From: Flavobacteriales bacterium
GTDB lineage: Bacteria; Bacteroidota; Bacteroidia; Flavobacteriales_F; PHOS-HE28
DNA length: 64,000 nt
Reading direction: 5' to 3'
Assembly: GCA_016702645.1 (NCBI GenBank)
Contig: JADJDP010000046.1
Span: 1 to 64,000 of the forward strand
Below the pieces are notes generated by a model. The model made no database searches. It worked only from the letters and a program-made list of their open reading frames with translations, and was not told the origin of the DNA. Positions 27,438-35,177 of the stretch are shown here, in pieces. Numbering within the stretch: position 1 is the first letter of the stretch; the number at the start of each line of letters is the position of its first letter. Position numbers and translations under genes: made by a program.

Positions 27438-28927
27438 CACTCGATGCGACGCTTCTTGAACCACGGATCACCAATGATCTCCGGCGTAATGGAGATCCCG
27501 ATGTAAACATCGGCAAACCGCTCACGCAGCAGGCCATCCGCCGTGGTGCCGCGTTGGCCGAACTCCGCACCGAAGTTCAAGCGGCTCCGCGTGCGGCTCC
27601 CCATCAAGGGTAGCGAAAGCCCGAACGATGCTCCCATCTGGTCCAGGTTCGTTCCGTTCACGGACAGGTAATCGCTCGCATAACGAACGCCAGCGCGGTA
27701 GGTGGTCCGTTGCAGGAAGTTGCCACCCTGTTCGCCCGCAGGCCGGAACGAGGCACCAAGCGCATACGTGGCACTTGCGGCAAGATCCGTCCGCAAGCCG
27801 TAGCCCTCAACATCCACTTCCAATTGGGTCCAATCGCGACGACGATGCTCCGCCGTGACCGTCCAGTGGCCGTTGTAGATGGTGAAACCCACACCAAGCA
27901 TGGGAGGCAACTGCACAGTGCCCTTTGCACCATCGATGAAACTCGCGGTATCACGGGGGAATTCTACACCACTGCTGCTGATCACGAAGTTGTTGGCCAA
28001 GCTGGTGTGGCGCGCGTTCAACGATGCGGGCAACTCCATGCTGGCACCTATCCTGAAACGCAATGCCTGTCCTTCGCCCTTGGGCATCTTCACCGGCCGA
28101 CGCTCGCCCGGGTCCTTACCGGCATTGAGCCAATCCATTTCTTCCCGCTTGTCCTGCGCAGAGAGCCGCTCCTTGCGGGCTTTCATTCGCGCTTTTGCCG
28201 CCGGAAGATCGATGAGGTCGCCGGCATACTGCAGCGCCACCGTACCACTTGGGGAGCGGATGATCAGGGTGGAAGCAATGCTGCTGTTGTAGTACCCGTT
28301 GCCGACCGGATAATAAGCCTTGCGCGACTCCTCCACCTTACCGAAGAGATACTCCAGGTTCGCTCCGAAGGAGAGTTTTCCACCACGATTGATGGTGTCG
28401 TTGTTCTGCCAAAGCACATGACCTACCCCTATGTACGCACGATCCAAGCCGCCCGTGCCAGTGTATTCATAGGAAACATCCCCACCAACCACGGACCCCT
28501 TCTCGGTGAACTTGTAGCCCACGGTGCTCACCGGGCTCAACCCCAAGCTCAAGCCCCACCGGCCTTTGCCGAAGGGAACTCCCAATGACAGACCAAGAAG
28601 TCTGGTTGAACGACCACGGGCGGAAAGGGCCTCGGTTTCATATCGAAGGTTGCGCACGACCAAGCCGGTCTCGAAGGTGGTCATCCACAAGAACGGATAG
28701 GACGCCGGGGAGATGCGCGAAACGCTGTACGGATCGGCAAGTGCAACGCCGGTGCCACCCATGATGGCCTGGGTCACCTGCGAAGTGCCCGATAGTTCAC
28801 CAAAACCGTAGGCGGAATAAGGCGACCCGCTTCCTTGTTGCGCTTGTGACCGACCCTCATGCGGGAGGGCCAACAAGAGGGCAAGGCCCAGCAGCGTGGT
28901 GGTGGAGTATGCGGCGTAGGCCTTCAA
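27437..28927 (-). CDS. Outer-membrane beta-barrel protein of the lptC/coaX cluster
   Basis: 496 residues. The signal peptide ends PHEGRSQAQ. The start of the mature chain (GSPYSAYGFGELSG, IMGGTGVALADPYSV) and the repeated amphipathic strands resemble FadL/PorV-like barrels of Bacteroidota. There is a charged insert (KARMKARKERLSAQDKREE) near the middle. The start ATG at 28927 lies 71 bases inside the end of coaX, a long overlap, but no later ATG would leave a signal peptide. The stop shares its last base with the lptC start. The role is unknown; the neighbourhood suggests envelope biogenesis. Confidence 0.75.
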   Translation of the reverse strand: MKAYAAYSTTTLLGLALLLALPHEGRSQAQQGSGSPYSAYGFGELSGTSQVTQAIMGGTGVALADPYSVSRISPASYPFLWMTTFETGLVVRNLRYETEALSARGRSTRLLGLSLGVPFGKGRWGLSLGLSPVSTVGYKFTEKGSVVGGDVSYEYTGTGGLDRAYIGVGHVLWQNNDTINRGGKLSFGANLEYLFGKVEESRKAYYPVGNGYYNSSIASTLIIRSPSGTVALQYAGDLIDLPAAKARMKARKERLSAQDKREEMDWLNAGKDPGERRPVKMPKGEGQALRFRIGASMELPASLNARHTSLANNFVISSSGVEFPRDTASFIDGAKGTVQLPPMLGVGFTIYNGHWTVTAEHRRRDWTQLEVDVEGYGLRTDLAASATYALGASFRPAGEQGGNFLQRTTYRAGVRYASDYLSVNGTNLDQMGASFGLSLPLMGSRTRSRLNFGAEFGQRGTTADGLLRERFADVYIGISITPEIIGDPWFKKRRIE

Positions 28928-29624
28928 GGGTCAGGAACGGGTGCGCAAAGATGCCGCTTTTGCATGCGCGGGCGAACAACGGTGCATCACCACCGGTGAG
29001 CACAACGGCGCAATCGGCGGATCGGTGCATGGCCTTGTGGATGAAGCCCTGCAACTCCCCCAGCATACCGTGATGGATCCCTGCCTGGAGCGACCCATCA
29101 GTGGAAGTTCCCCACGGGATGGGCGTCCCCTGGACTTCCACTTCGGGCAATCGCGCGCTGTAAGCGTGCATCGCCTTGGCCCGCATACGCCCCCCCGGCG
29201 CGATCGCACCACCCACGTACGTGCCATCCTCATCCACCAGGTCATAGGTGATGCACGTGCCCATGTCCACCGCCAGCACGGCACGCCTTGGGAACATCGC
29301 CGCCGCACCAACCGCGTTCGCAAGACGATCCACACCCAATGTGTGCAAAGTGGTGTATGCCGAACGCAGCGGTGTTGCAGTGGTCCCCGAGATCACCATG
29401 GTTGGCGCCAGGGACCGCAGGTGTTCGAGCAATGGTTCATCAGGGGTGGAAACAGAACCCACTGCGATGCGTGAAGGGCGCGTGCTTCCGAGTGCGCCAA
29501 CAACGGCGGCCAAGTTCCCCGTAGTGGCCGTTCTCCGCTCCAGGATGCGATCGCCTTGAAAGACCGCGAACTTCGTGAGCGTGTTGCCCACATCGAGCAC
29601 TAGGTCCAGCGCGCTGCTATCCAT
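28857..29624 (-). CDS. coaX: Type III pantothenate kinase
   Basis: 255 residues. It phosphorylates pantothenate, the first step of coenzyme A synthesis. Type III hallmarks are the N-terminal DVGNTLTKFAVF, LGVDRLANAVGA, and DMGTCITYDLVDEDGTYVGG with APGGRMRAKA. The protein ends RILHHHAAGPCPLVGPPA, about 15 residues past where many homologues stop; that extension is the part that overlaps the next gene. It heads the same-strand run coaX, outer-membrane protein, lptC, small membrane protein and CBS protein. It is divergent from tRNA-Phe. Confidence 0.93.
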   Translation of the reverse strand: MDSSALDLVLDVGNTLTKFAVFQGDRILERRTATTGNLAAVVGALGSTRPSRIAVGSVSTPDEPLLEHLRSLAPTMVISGTTATPLRSAYTTLHTLGVDRLANAVGAAAMFPRRAVLAVDMGTCITYDLVDEDGTYVGGAIAPGGRMRAKAMHAYSARLPEVEVQGTPIPWGTSTDGSLQAGIHHGMLGELQGFIHKAMHRSADCAVVLTGGDAPLFARACKSGIFAHPFLTLEGLRRILHHHAAGPCPLVGPPA

Positions 29625-29640
29625 GGTATGCCTCCAGTTC

Positions 29641-29648
29641 TATATTTG
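29641..29648 (+). promoter_or_regulatory. -7 element TATATTTG before tRNA-Phe
   Basis: An exact TAnnTTTG match 48 bases upstream of the mature tRNA 5' end, so a short 5' leader must be removed from the transcript. Confidence 0.6.
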
Positions 29649-29696
29649 CCAGCCTTTTCCGCGGAGTACCAGCTTGGATCAGGAGTTTAAGATAAC

Positions 29697-29769
29697 GGTG
29701 CCTTAGCTCAGCTGGTAGAGCAACGGATTGAAAATCCGTGTGTCCCCAGTTCGATTCTGGGAGGCACCA
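29697..29769 (+). tRNA. tRNA-Phe (GAA)
   Basis: 73 bases. The acceptor stem GGTGCCT/AGGCACC is fully paired, and the D arm is GCTC...GAGC. The anticodon arm ACGGA-TTGAAAA-TCCGT places GAA at 34-36. The T arm is CCCAG-TTCGATT-CTGGG and the discriminator base is A. The CCA end is not encoded. Confidence 0.97.
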
Positions 29770-29772
29770 CAG

Positions 29773-29804
29773 AGAACCCCGGCTTCGGTCGGGGTTCTTG
29801 TTTT
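29773..29804 (+). terminator. Intrinsic terminator after tRNA-Phe
   Basis: AGAACCCCG (29773-29781) pairs with CGGGGTTCT (29790-29798) around an 8-base loop and is followed by TGTTTT, four bases after the tRNA end. Confidence 0.88.
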
Positions 29805-29813
29805 CCATGCCCT

Positions 29814-30398
29814 TCAGTGTGACGCGAGCCAAGCCTTCACTTGCAACAGGTGCTTCTGTTTCAGCGGCTCCCGTTGCGTCTTGTTGGTGACGGTGAAGTA
29901 ACTGTGGCGTTCCAAGAAGCGCTCCTGTAGTTCGTTCCAATCACGCTCGTTCTTCAGCACACCATAGGTGCGCATTTCCTCGAAGAGGAAGGCACCGATG
30001 CGGTCGAAGTCGCCACGGCCCAAGTAGTCCAGATCGGCATCGCACAACACCCGCGCGAGCTTGTTGCGTGGGCGCTGTGGAATGCGCGTGGCCATGATCA
30101 TGTCGCAAACCAGTTCCACCTGCCGCGCATTGAAGCCATAACCCGGAAGCACCTGCCGAACGATCCGGCAACTACCCTCCTCGTGATCGTTGTCCTGTTC
30201 GAGGAAGCCGGCGTCGTGATAGAGCGCCGCGATCTTCAACAGAACCAAGCCCTCCCCCGTGATGCCCTCGTGCTCCGCAATACCGATGGCACTGGCGTAA
30301 ACATCAAGCGTGTGCTCCAGACTATGGTACGTCCGTTTCGCCGGGAGTTCGTCCCTGAGCCTTGCCAGGATGTATGCTTTGGCGCTTTGTGCGTCCAT
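29814..30398 (-). CDS. HD-domain metal-dependent phosphohydrolase
   Basis: 194 residues from ATG 30398 (MDAQSAKAYILARLRDELP); a longer frame upstream overlaps the divergent kinase and is not used. Metal ligands of the HD superfamily are visible in order: H in RTYHSLEHTLDV, HD in ALYHDAGF, and D in CDADLDYLG. The superfamily hydrolyses phosphomonoesters or phosphodiesters, often nucleotides; the substrate cannot be read from the sequence. It is transcribed away from the histidine kinase with 58 bases between the starts, and that gap holds near-consensus promoters in both directions (TAACTTCG on +, TATCTTGC on -). Confidence 0.78.
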   Translation of the reverse strand: MDAQSAKAYILARLRDELPAKRTYHSLEHTLDVYASAIGIAEHEGITGEGLVLLKIAALYHDAGFLEQDNDHEEGSCRIVRQVLPGYGFNARQVELVCDMIMATRIPQRPRNKLARVLCDADLDYLGRGDFDRIGAFLFEEMRTYGVLKNERDWNELQERFLERHSYFTVTNKTQREPLKQKHLLQVKAWLASH

Positions 30399-30456
30399 GA
30401 TGCGATGGCCGGGCAAGATAGCAACGCCCCGGCCAGTGGAACTAACTTCGTCGATC

Positions 30457-31410
30457 ATGAAAGGCCCTTCATCCCGCAGAACGCTGTGGTTGTTCGCTGC
30501 CTTGGCAGCCTACATAGCCGCGCAGTTCATTTGGTGGGCTGTTCTCCTTCTTCGGCGCGATGCGGAGATAGACAAGCTCCGATCCCAGTTGTCCAACTAT
30601 ACCGGAGTTGGAAGCACGGCGATGGACCCTTCCCGGCGGCTGCTCATGGTGGGTGGAGAAGCTGGCGTGTTCCTCTTGCTCCTTTTCCTCTTCCTGCTCT
30701 TCATGTACCGGGCAGTTCGCCGGGAATTGCGTGCGGCTTCGGCGCAGCGCAACTTCCTGTTGGCTGTGACGCATGAGCTCCGCACACCCATCGCCGCGAT
30801 CAAATTGCAATTGCAGACCCTCGCTCGCCCGAACCTTGCCCTGGACCAACGCGACAGCTTGAGACAGGGGGCCACGGACGAAGCCGACCGCCTCGCGCTG
30901 CTGACCGAAAAGGTCCTGCTAGCAACTTCCGCCGAAGAAGGGTCCATCACCCTTCACACCCAGGAACTGGATGTGATGGAAGCGATGCGCTCGGTTACCG
31001 AACGGGCGAGGGCGACCAGCGCACGGTCGCACCTTATTGTCCTGAACGGGCCGGAACAACTCATCACACGAAGCGATGCGCATGCCTTGCGCAGTGTGGC
31101 GGAGAACCTGATCGAGAACGCGACCAAGTACGCCCCATCGGGCACCACCATCAGCCTGGAGGTGAAAGCCGGCAACAACGGCTGGCGCTTGCTGGTGATG
31201 GACGAAGGGCCTGGCGTGGCGGAAGAGGAGCGTGAGCGCATCTTCGAACGATTCTATCGCGCGGGGTCGGAGGAAACGCGCACAGCCAAAGGCACCGGGC
31301 TTGGTTTGTACATCGTTCAGCGTTTGGTGCAACGCCTTGGCGGCACCGTGGAGGTCCGGGGGCGCCGACCACAGGGGGCTATCTTCGCCGTCTCATTCCC
31401 GCATCGTTGA
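30457..31410 (+). CDS. Orphan membrane sensor histidine kinase
   Basis: 317 residues. Two membrane helices (LWLFAALAAYIAAQFIWWAV and GVFLLLLFLFLLFMY) enclose a short periplasmic loop of roughly 45 residues. The HisKA motif is AVTHELRTPIAAIK with the phosphorylated His. The ATPase domain has the N box ENLIENATKYAP, G1 DEGPGVAEEE, F box IFERFYRAG and G2 KGTGLGLYIVQRL. All catalytic residues are present. No response regulator is adjacent; the stop overlaps the gpmI start (TGATG), so it is co-translated with a glycolytic enzyme. ATG 30457 is used since longer starts run into the divergent gene. Confidence 0.9.
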   Translation: MKGPSSRRTLWLFAALAAYIAAQFIWWAVLLLRRDAEIDKLRSQLSNYTGVGSTAMDPSRRLLMVGGEAGVFLLLLFLFLLFMYRAVRRELRAASAQRNFLLAVTHELRTPIAAIKLQLQTLARPNLALDQRDSLRQGATDEADRLALLTEKVLLATSAEEGSITLHTQELDVMEAMRSVTERARATSARSHLIVLNGPEQLITRSDAHALRSVAENLIENATKYAPSGTTISLEVKAGNNGWRLLVMDEGPGVAEEERERIFERFYRAGSEETRTAKGTGLGLYIVQRLVQRLGGTVEVRGRRPQGAIFAVSFPHR

Positions 31411-32930
31411 TGGCTCGTGGCAAAGTTGTTCTGATCATCATGGATGGATGGGGCCTCGGTGCAGGTGATACCACCGATGCGATCGCTCAAGCGAACACGC
31501 CGTACATCGATTCCCTGTACGCTTCCGTTCCGAACGCACAGTTGCTCACCGATGGAGAGCACGTTGGGCTCCCACCGGGCCAGATGGGCAACAGCGAAGT
31601 TGGACATCTGAACATCGGGGCAGGCCGGGTGGTTTACCAGGATCTCGTACGTATCGATCGTGCGATCGCCGATGGCGGTCTGGGATCCTCCCTGGAACTG
31701 AAGGCCGCTTTCGAAGCGGCACGTGGCAAACGTCTGCACCTGATGGGGCTGCTCAGCGATGGCGGGGTGCATTCCATGCGCACGCACGCCGAAGCGCTCT
31801 GCCACCTGGCTGCTCGCGCAGGTTTGACCGAAGTGTTCCTGCACGCGTTCACCGATGGCCGTGATGCCGACCCTCGAAGCGGCCGTGGATATATGCAACG
31901 CTTCCTGGAAAATGTCCACGGTACGCCGGTGCGCATTGCCAGCGTGTGCGGGCGGTATTATGCCATGGACCGCGACAAACGATGGGAGCGTGTGCAACGC
32001 GCCTACCACCTGCTCGTGCATGGCAAGGGCGTACCGATCACCGATCCGATGCACGCCTTCGAGGCGAGCTACTCAGCGAACAAGACCGATGAGTTCATCG
32101 AGCCGCACATCGTGGTTGACGCGCACGGAGCACCCTTGGCCACCATCCGCCCCGGTGACGTGGTCATTTGCTTCAACTTCCGGACGGACCGCTGCCGCGA
32201 GATCACCCAGGCCCTCACCCAACAGGCGTTTCCGGACCACGGCATGCAGCCATTGCCACTCCACTATGTGACGATGACCGAGTACGATGCCACCTATCGC
32301 GATGTGCAGGTGCTCTTCCGAAAGGACGACCTGGCCATGACCTTGGGGGAGGTTGTTGAACGCGAAGGGGGAACGCAGATCCGCATCGCGGAAACGGAGA
32401 AGTACCCGCACGTCACCTTCTTCTTCAGCGGCGGAAGGGAGAAGCCCTTCGAGGGTGAATCGCGCATCATGCTTCCATCCCCGAAAGTGGCGACCTACGA
32501 CCTGCAACCGGAGATGAGCGCGCAAGGGATCGTGGACGCCATCGTGCCGGAACTGAACGAACGAACGACGGACCTTGTCGTGCTCAATTTCGCCAACCCC
32601 GACATGGTGGGGCACACCGGTGTCTTCAGCGCGGTGGTGAAAGCGGTGGAAACAACCGATTCCTGCACACGACAGGTGGCAACGGCAGCAAGAGCGAACG
32701 GTTACGCGGTGGTGATCATCGCCGACCACGGGAATGCGGACAAAGCGCTGAACCCCGATGGATCACCAAACACCGCGCACAGCACCAACCCGGTACCCGT
32801 GTTCGTACTTGCGGACGGGAACTTCCGCGTGCGCAATGGCGTGCTGGCCAATGTGGCCCCGACCATCCTGGAACTGATGGGAATGGAAAAGCCCGCCGAA
32901 ATGACGGGCTCTTCGTTGATCGTTCGTTGA
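31410..32930 (+). CDS. gpmI: 2,3-bisphosphoglycerate-independent phosphoglycerate mutase
   Basis: 506 residues, the normal length. It interconverts 3- and 2-phosphoglycerate in glycolysis and needs Mn2+. Motifs are LIIMDGWGLG (first metal Asp), QMGNSEVGHLNIGAGR with the catalytic Ser, FTDGRDADPRSG, FNFRTDRCREIT, and VVIIADHGNADK with metal ligands. ATG 31410 shares bases with the kinase stop; an in-frame TTG one codon earlier is less likely. It is convergent with the secreted anchor-L gene, only 3 bases away, with no hairpin between. Confidence 0.96.
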   Translation: MARGKVVLIIMDGWGLGAGDTTDAIAQANTPYIDSLYASVPNAQLLTDGEHVGLPPGQMGNSEVGHLNIGAGRVVYQDLVRIDRAIADGGLGSSLELKAAFEAARGKRLHLMGLLSDGGVHSMRTHAEALCHLAARAGLTEVFLHAFTDGRDADPRSGRGYMQRFLENVHGTPVRIASVCGRYYAMDRDKRWERVQRAYHLLVHGKGVPITDPMHAFEASYSANKTDEFIEPHIVVDAHGAPLATIRPGDVVICFNFRTDRCREITQALTQQAFPDHGMQPLPLHYVTMTEYDATYRDVQVLFRKDDLAMTLGEVVEREGGTQIRIAETEKYPHVTFFFSGGREKPFEGESRIMLPSPKVATYDLQPEMSAQGIVDAIVPELNERTTDLVVLNFANPDMVGHTGVFSAVVKAVETTDSCTRQVATAARANGYAVVIIADHGNADKALNPDGSPNTAHSTNPVPVFVLADGNFRVRNGVLANVAPTILELMGMEKPAEMTGSSLIVR

Positions 32931-32933
32931 GGT

Positions 32934-35159
32934 CTACCAGCCGTTGCGCAGGATCGTGAGCGAGCCCGTGTAGGTGCGGTCGTTCCTCGTGAGCACCACT
33001 TCGTAGTAGTACGTTCCGTCGGGAAGATCACCACCGTCCCACTGGTTGCTGTAGTTGCTCACTTCGTACACCTTCTGCCCCCAGCGGTTGAAGATCGCCA
33101 GCGTGTTGCTCGAATAGGTGATCCCTTCGATCTCGAACTTGTCGTTGTACCCATCACCGTTCGGGGTGATCACGTTGGGGATGATCACATCACATTCCAC
33201 CGTGATGATGGCCTGATCGGAGACCGAGCGGCCGCACTCGTCCGTGGCGGTCACCGTGTAGGTGCCCGGCACCTGCATGGTCACGTAGGCGGAAGGTCCC
33301 TGATCACCCGTGGACCACGAAAAGCTCAGTTGCCCCACACCTCCACTTGCAACGGCCGTGAGCAACATGCTGTCCGGCTGGCACTCGATGATGAAATCCT
33401 CCGTGGAGAGTTGGATCGGGGGTGCGTCCACGATGGTGATCGTCACACTGTCCGATACCGTGCGACCACAATCATCGGTGAAGGTGGCGATGATCGTCAC
33501 CGTCTCGCCATCATCCGGGATCCCGTCCTCGAGCGGATCGAACGAGGTGACCGTATTGAGCACGTCCTCGGGTATGGTGATGGTCGTTGGCACATTGAAG
33601 TCCTGTCCGTTCTGGGCCGCACCGTTGAAGGTGATGGAGAGATCGACCGGACCCGGCACTCCTTGCGGCCGGATGATGTTGAACGAGGTGCTCTGGCAGG
33701 CCTCCATCACCGTGCCCGGGCCGAGCAACTCCATGTTGATCGGTGGCAGCGGCTCCAACTCCACGAAGAACTGCGCGATCGATGTGGTACCACAATCGTC
33801 CGTGACCGTGGCAGTATAGACCGTGTTGGCAATGGGCGAAACCGTCACGCTCGGTCCGGGAGGTAAGCCGTTGTTCCAAGCAATGGTGTATGGCGGATAG
33901 CCACCGGATACCGTGGGTGTGAGTGTCGCACTGCCCAAACACGGTATCACCTCGGTACCTCCCACGATCACCAATTGCGGCGAGGATTCGATGTAGAAAA
34001 TGAACTCGTTCGAAACCGTGGTACCCGCACAAGGCGACTCGGAAACGAGCGTGAGGATCACCGTCTCCTGACCATCGGGATCGATCGGGCAATTGAACGT
34101 GAAGGACTGGATGGTATCACCGGGATAGAACACCAACGAATCAGGGAACGGCGGCACATAGTCAATGCCAGCTGTGGCCGTACCGCCGACGGTGATGTAC
34201 ACCACACTGGTGTCATCACCGGCACCGGTCTGAATGAAGTCGATGGTTACGGGATAGCAGCTCTCCAGGATCGTGTTGTTGCCAACAATACCCGGACCCG
34301 GTGTGAGCGTGGGTATGAACGGAGTTCTGGTGAAGCGGCTCGACTCCAGGAACACGGCGGAATCGAACGCGGTATCACCGCCATCAGCGATAGCGAGTTT
34401 GATGTGGTACTGTTGATTGCATTCCACCTGGGCCTGCGCAATGAACACCACCGTCTGTCCATCGAACTGGATCACCTGGCTACCGGTATTGTCCTGGTAG
34501 AAAACGTTGTTCGCAGGCCAGTTGGGGTCCAATGCGGTACAATTCGCCGCTTGTCCATTGGCACCGGAGACACCGGGGTTCACGGTGTTGATGGAGATGG
34601 GAACAATGCCCCCCGGGACCAGTGCAAGGTTCGTTGCATTGTTCTGGAACGGGCCGGTGATGCCGGGGCCGCTGAGGAAGAAGCCGAACACATCGTTCAC
34701 CGTACCGCACACATACTCAGGATATTCTTCCGATGCGAACACGAACCGGAACGAAATGGAATCACCCGAAGGGATGAAATCGAACTCCAGGATCGCAGCA
34801 TCATTGGTTGTTACGCCGCTCAGCGTGGTAAGGTCCGGATCCCCGAAACCGAAGTTGCCGCCACCCATGCCCGTACCCGTTCCATTGTTAGGTCCGAGTG
34901 CCACCTGCACGTTACCTGTCGCGAGGATCACCCCGTTGGGTATCCCGATCCCGGCAGCGGTCCCATCGAAGGTTCCAGCCTGTTCGTTGATCGTGGTCGG
35001 AGCCCCCCCGTTGAACGTGATATTGCTCACGGTAACACCGGTTCCGAGCAGCACGTTCTGCACCAGTTCTTCGGGTGTGAGCGTGTTGCCTACAACGAGT
35101 TGACCGCGCATCAGCAGCGGCGCCAGGGCCAGCGACCCAAGGATCAAGATCTTCTTCAT
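32934..35159 (-). CDS. Secreted choice-of-anchor-L protein with gliding-motility type C-terminus
   Basis: 741 residues. The signal peptide (MKKILILGSLALAPLLMRGQ) is followed by a choice-of-anchor-L domain (about residues 20-280: MGGGNFGFGDPDLTTLSG, NDAAILEFDFIPSGDS, FASEEYPEYVCG, IADGGDTAFDSAVFLE). A Calx-beta-like module follows (GGTATAGIDYVPPFP), then PKD/Ig-like repeats (VSGGYPPYTIAWNNG, ASGGVGQLSFSWSTG). The C-terminal type B signal for type IX secretion reads NVITPNGDGYNDKFEIEG, IFNRWGQKVYE and WDGGDLPDGTYYYEV. It is likely exported to the surface or medium as an adhesin-like filament. It lies 18 bases downstream of a longer paralogue. Confidence 0.88.
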   Translation of the reverse strand: MKKILILGSLALAPLLMRGQLVVGNTLTPEELVQNVLLGTGVTVSNITFNGGAPTTINEQAGTFDGTAAGIGIPNGVILATGNVQVALGPNNGTGTGMGGGNFGFGDPDLTTLSGVTTNDAAILEFDFIPSGDSISFRFVFASEEYPEYVCGTVNDVFGFFLSGPGITGPFQNNATNLALVPGGIVPISINTVNPGVSGANGQAANCTALDPNWPANNVFYQDNTGSQVIQFDGQTVVFIAQAQVECNQQYHIKLAIADGGDTAFDSAVFLESSRFTRTPFIPTLTPGPGIVGNNTILESCYPVTIDFIQTGAGDDTSVVYITVGGTATAGIDYVPPFPDSLVFYPGDTIQSFTFNCPIDPDGQETVILTLVSESPCAGTTVSNEFIFYIESSPQLVIVGGTEVIPCLGSATLTPTVSGGYPPYTIAWNNGLPPGPSVTVSPIANTVYTATVTDDCGTTSIAQFFVELEPLPPINMELLGPGTVMEACQSTSFNIIRPQGVPGPVDLSITFNGAAQNGQDFNVPTTITIPEDVLNTVTSFDPLEDGIPDDGETVTIIATFTDDCGRTVSDSVTITIVDAPPIQLSTEDFIIECQPDSMLLTAVASGGVGQLSFSWSTGDQGPSAYVTMQVPGTYTVTATDECGRSVSDQAIITVECDVIIPNVITPNGDGYNDKFEIEGITYSSNTLAIFNRWGQKVYEVSNYSNQWDGGDLPDGTYYYEVVLTRNDRTYTGSLTILRNGW

Positions 35160-35177
35160 ATCAATGCTGTGCGTTGA

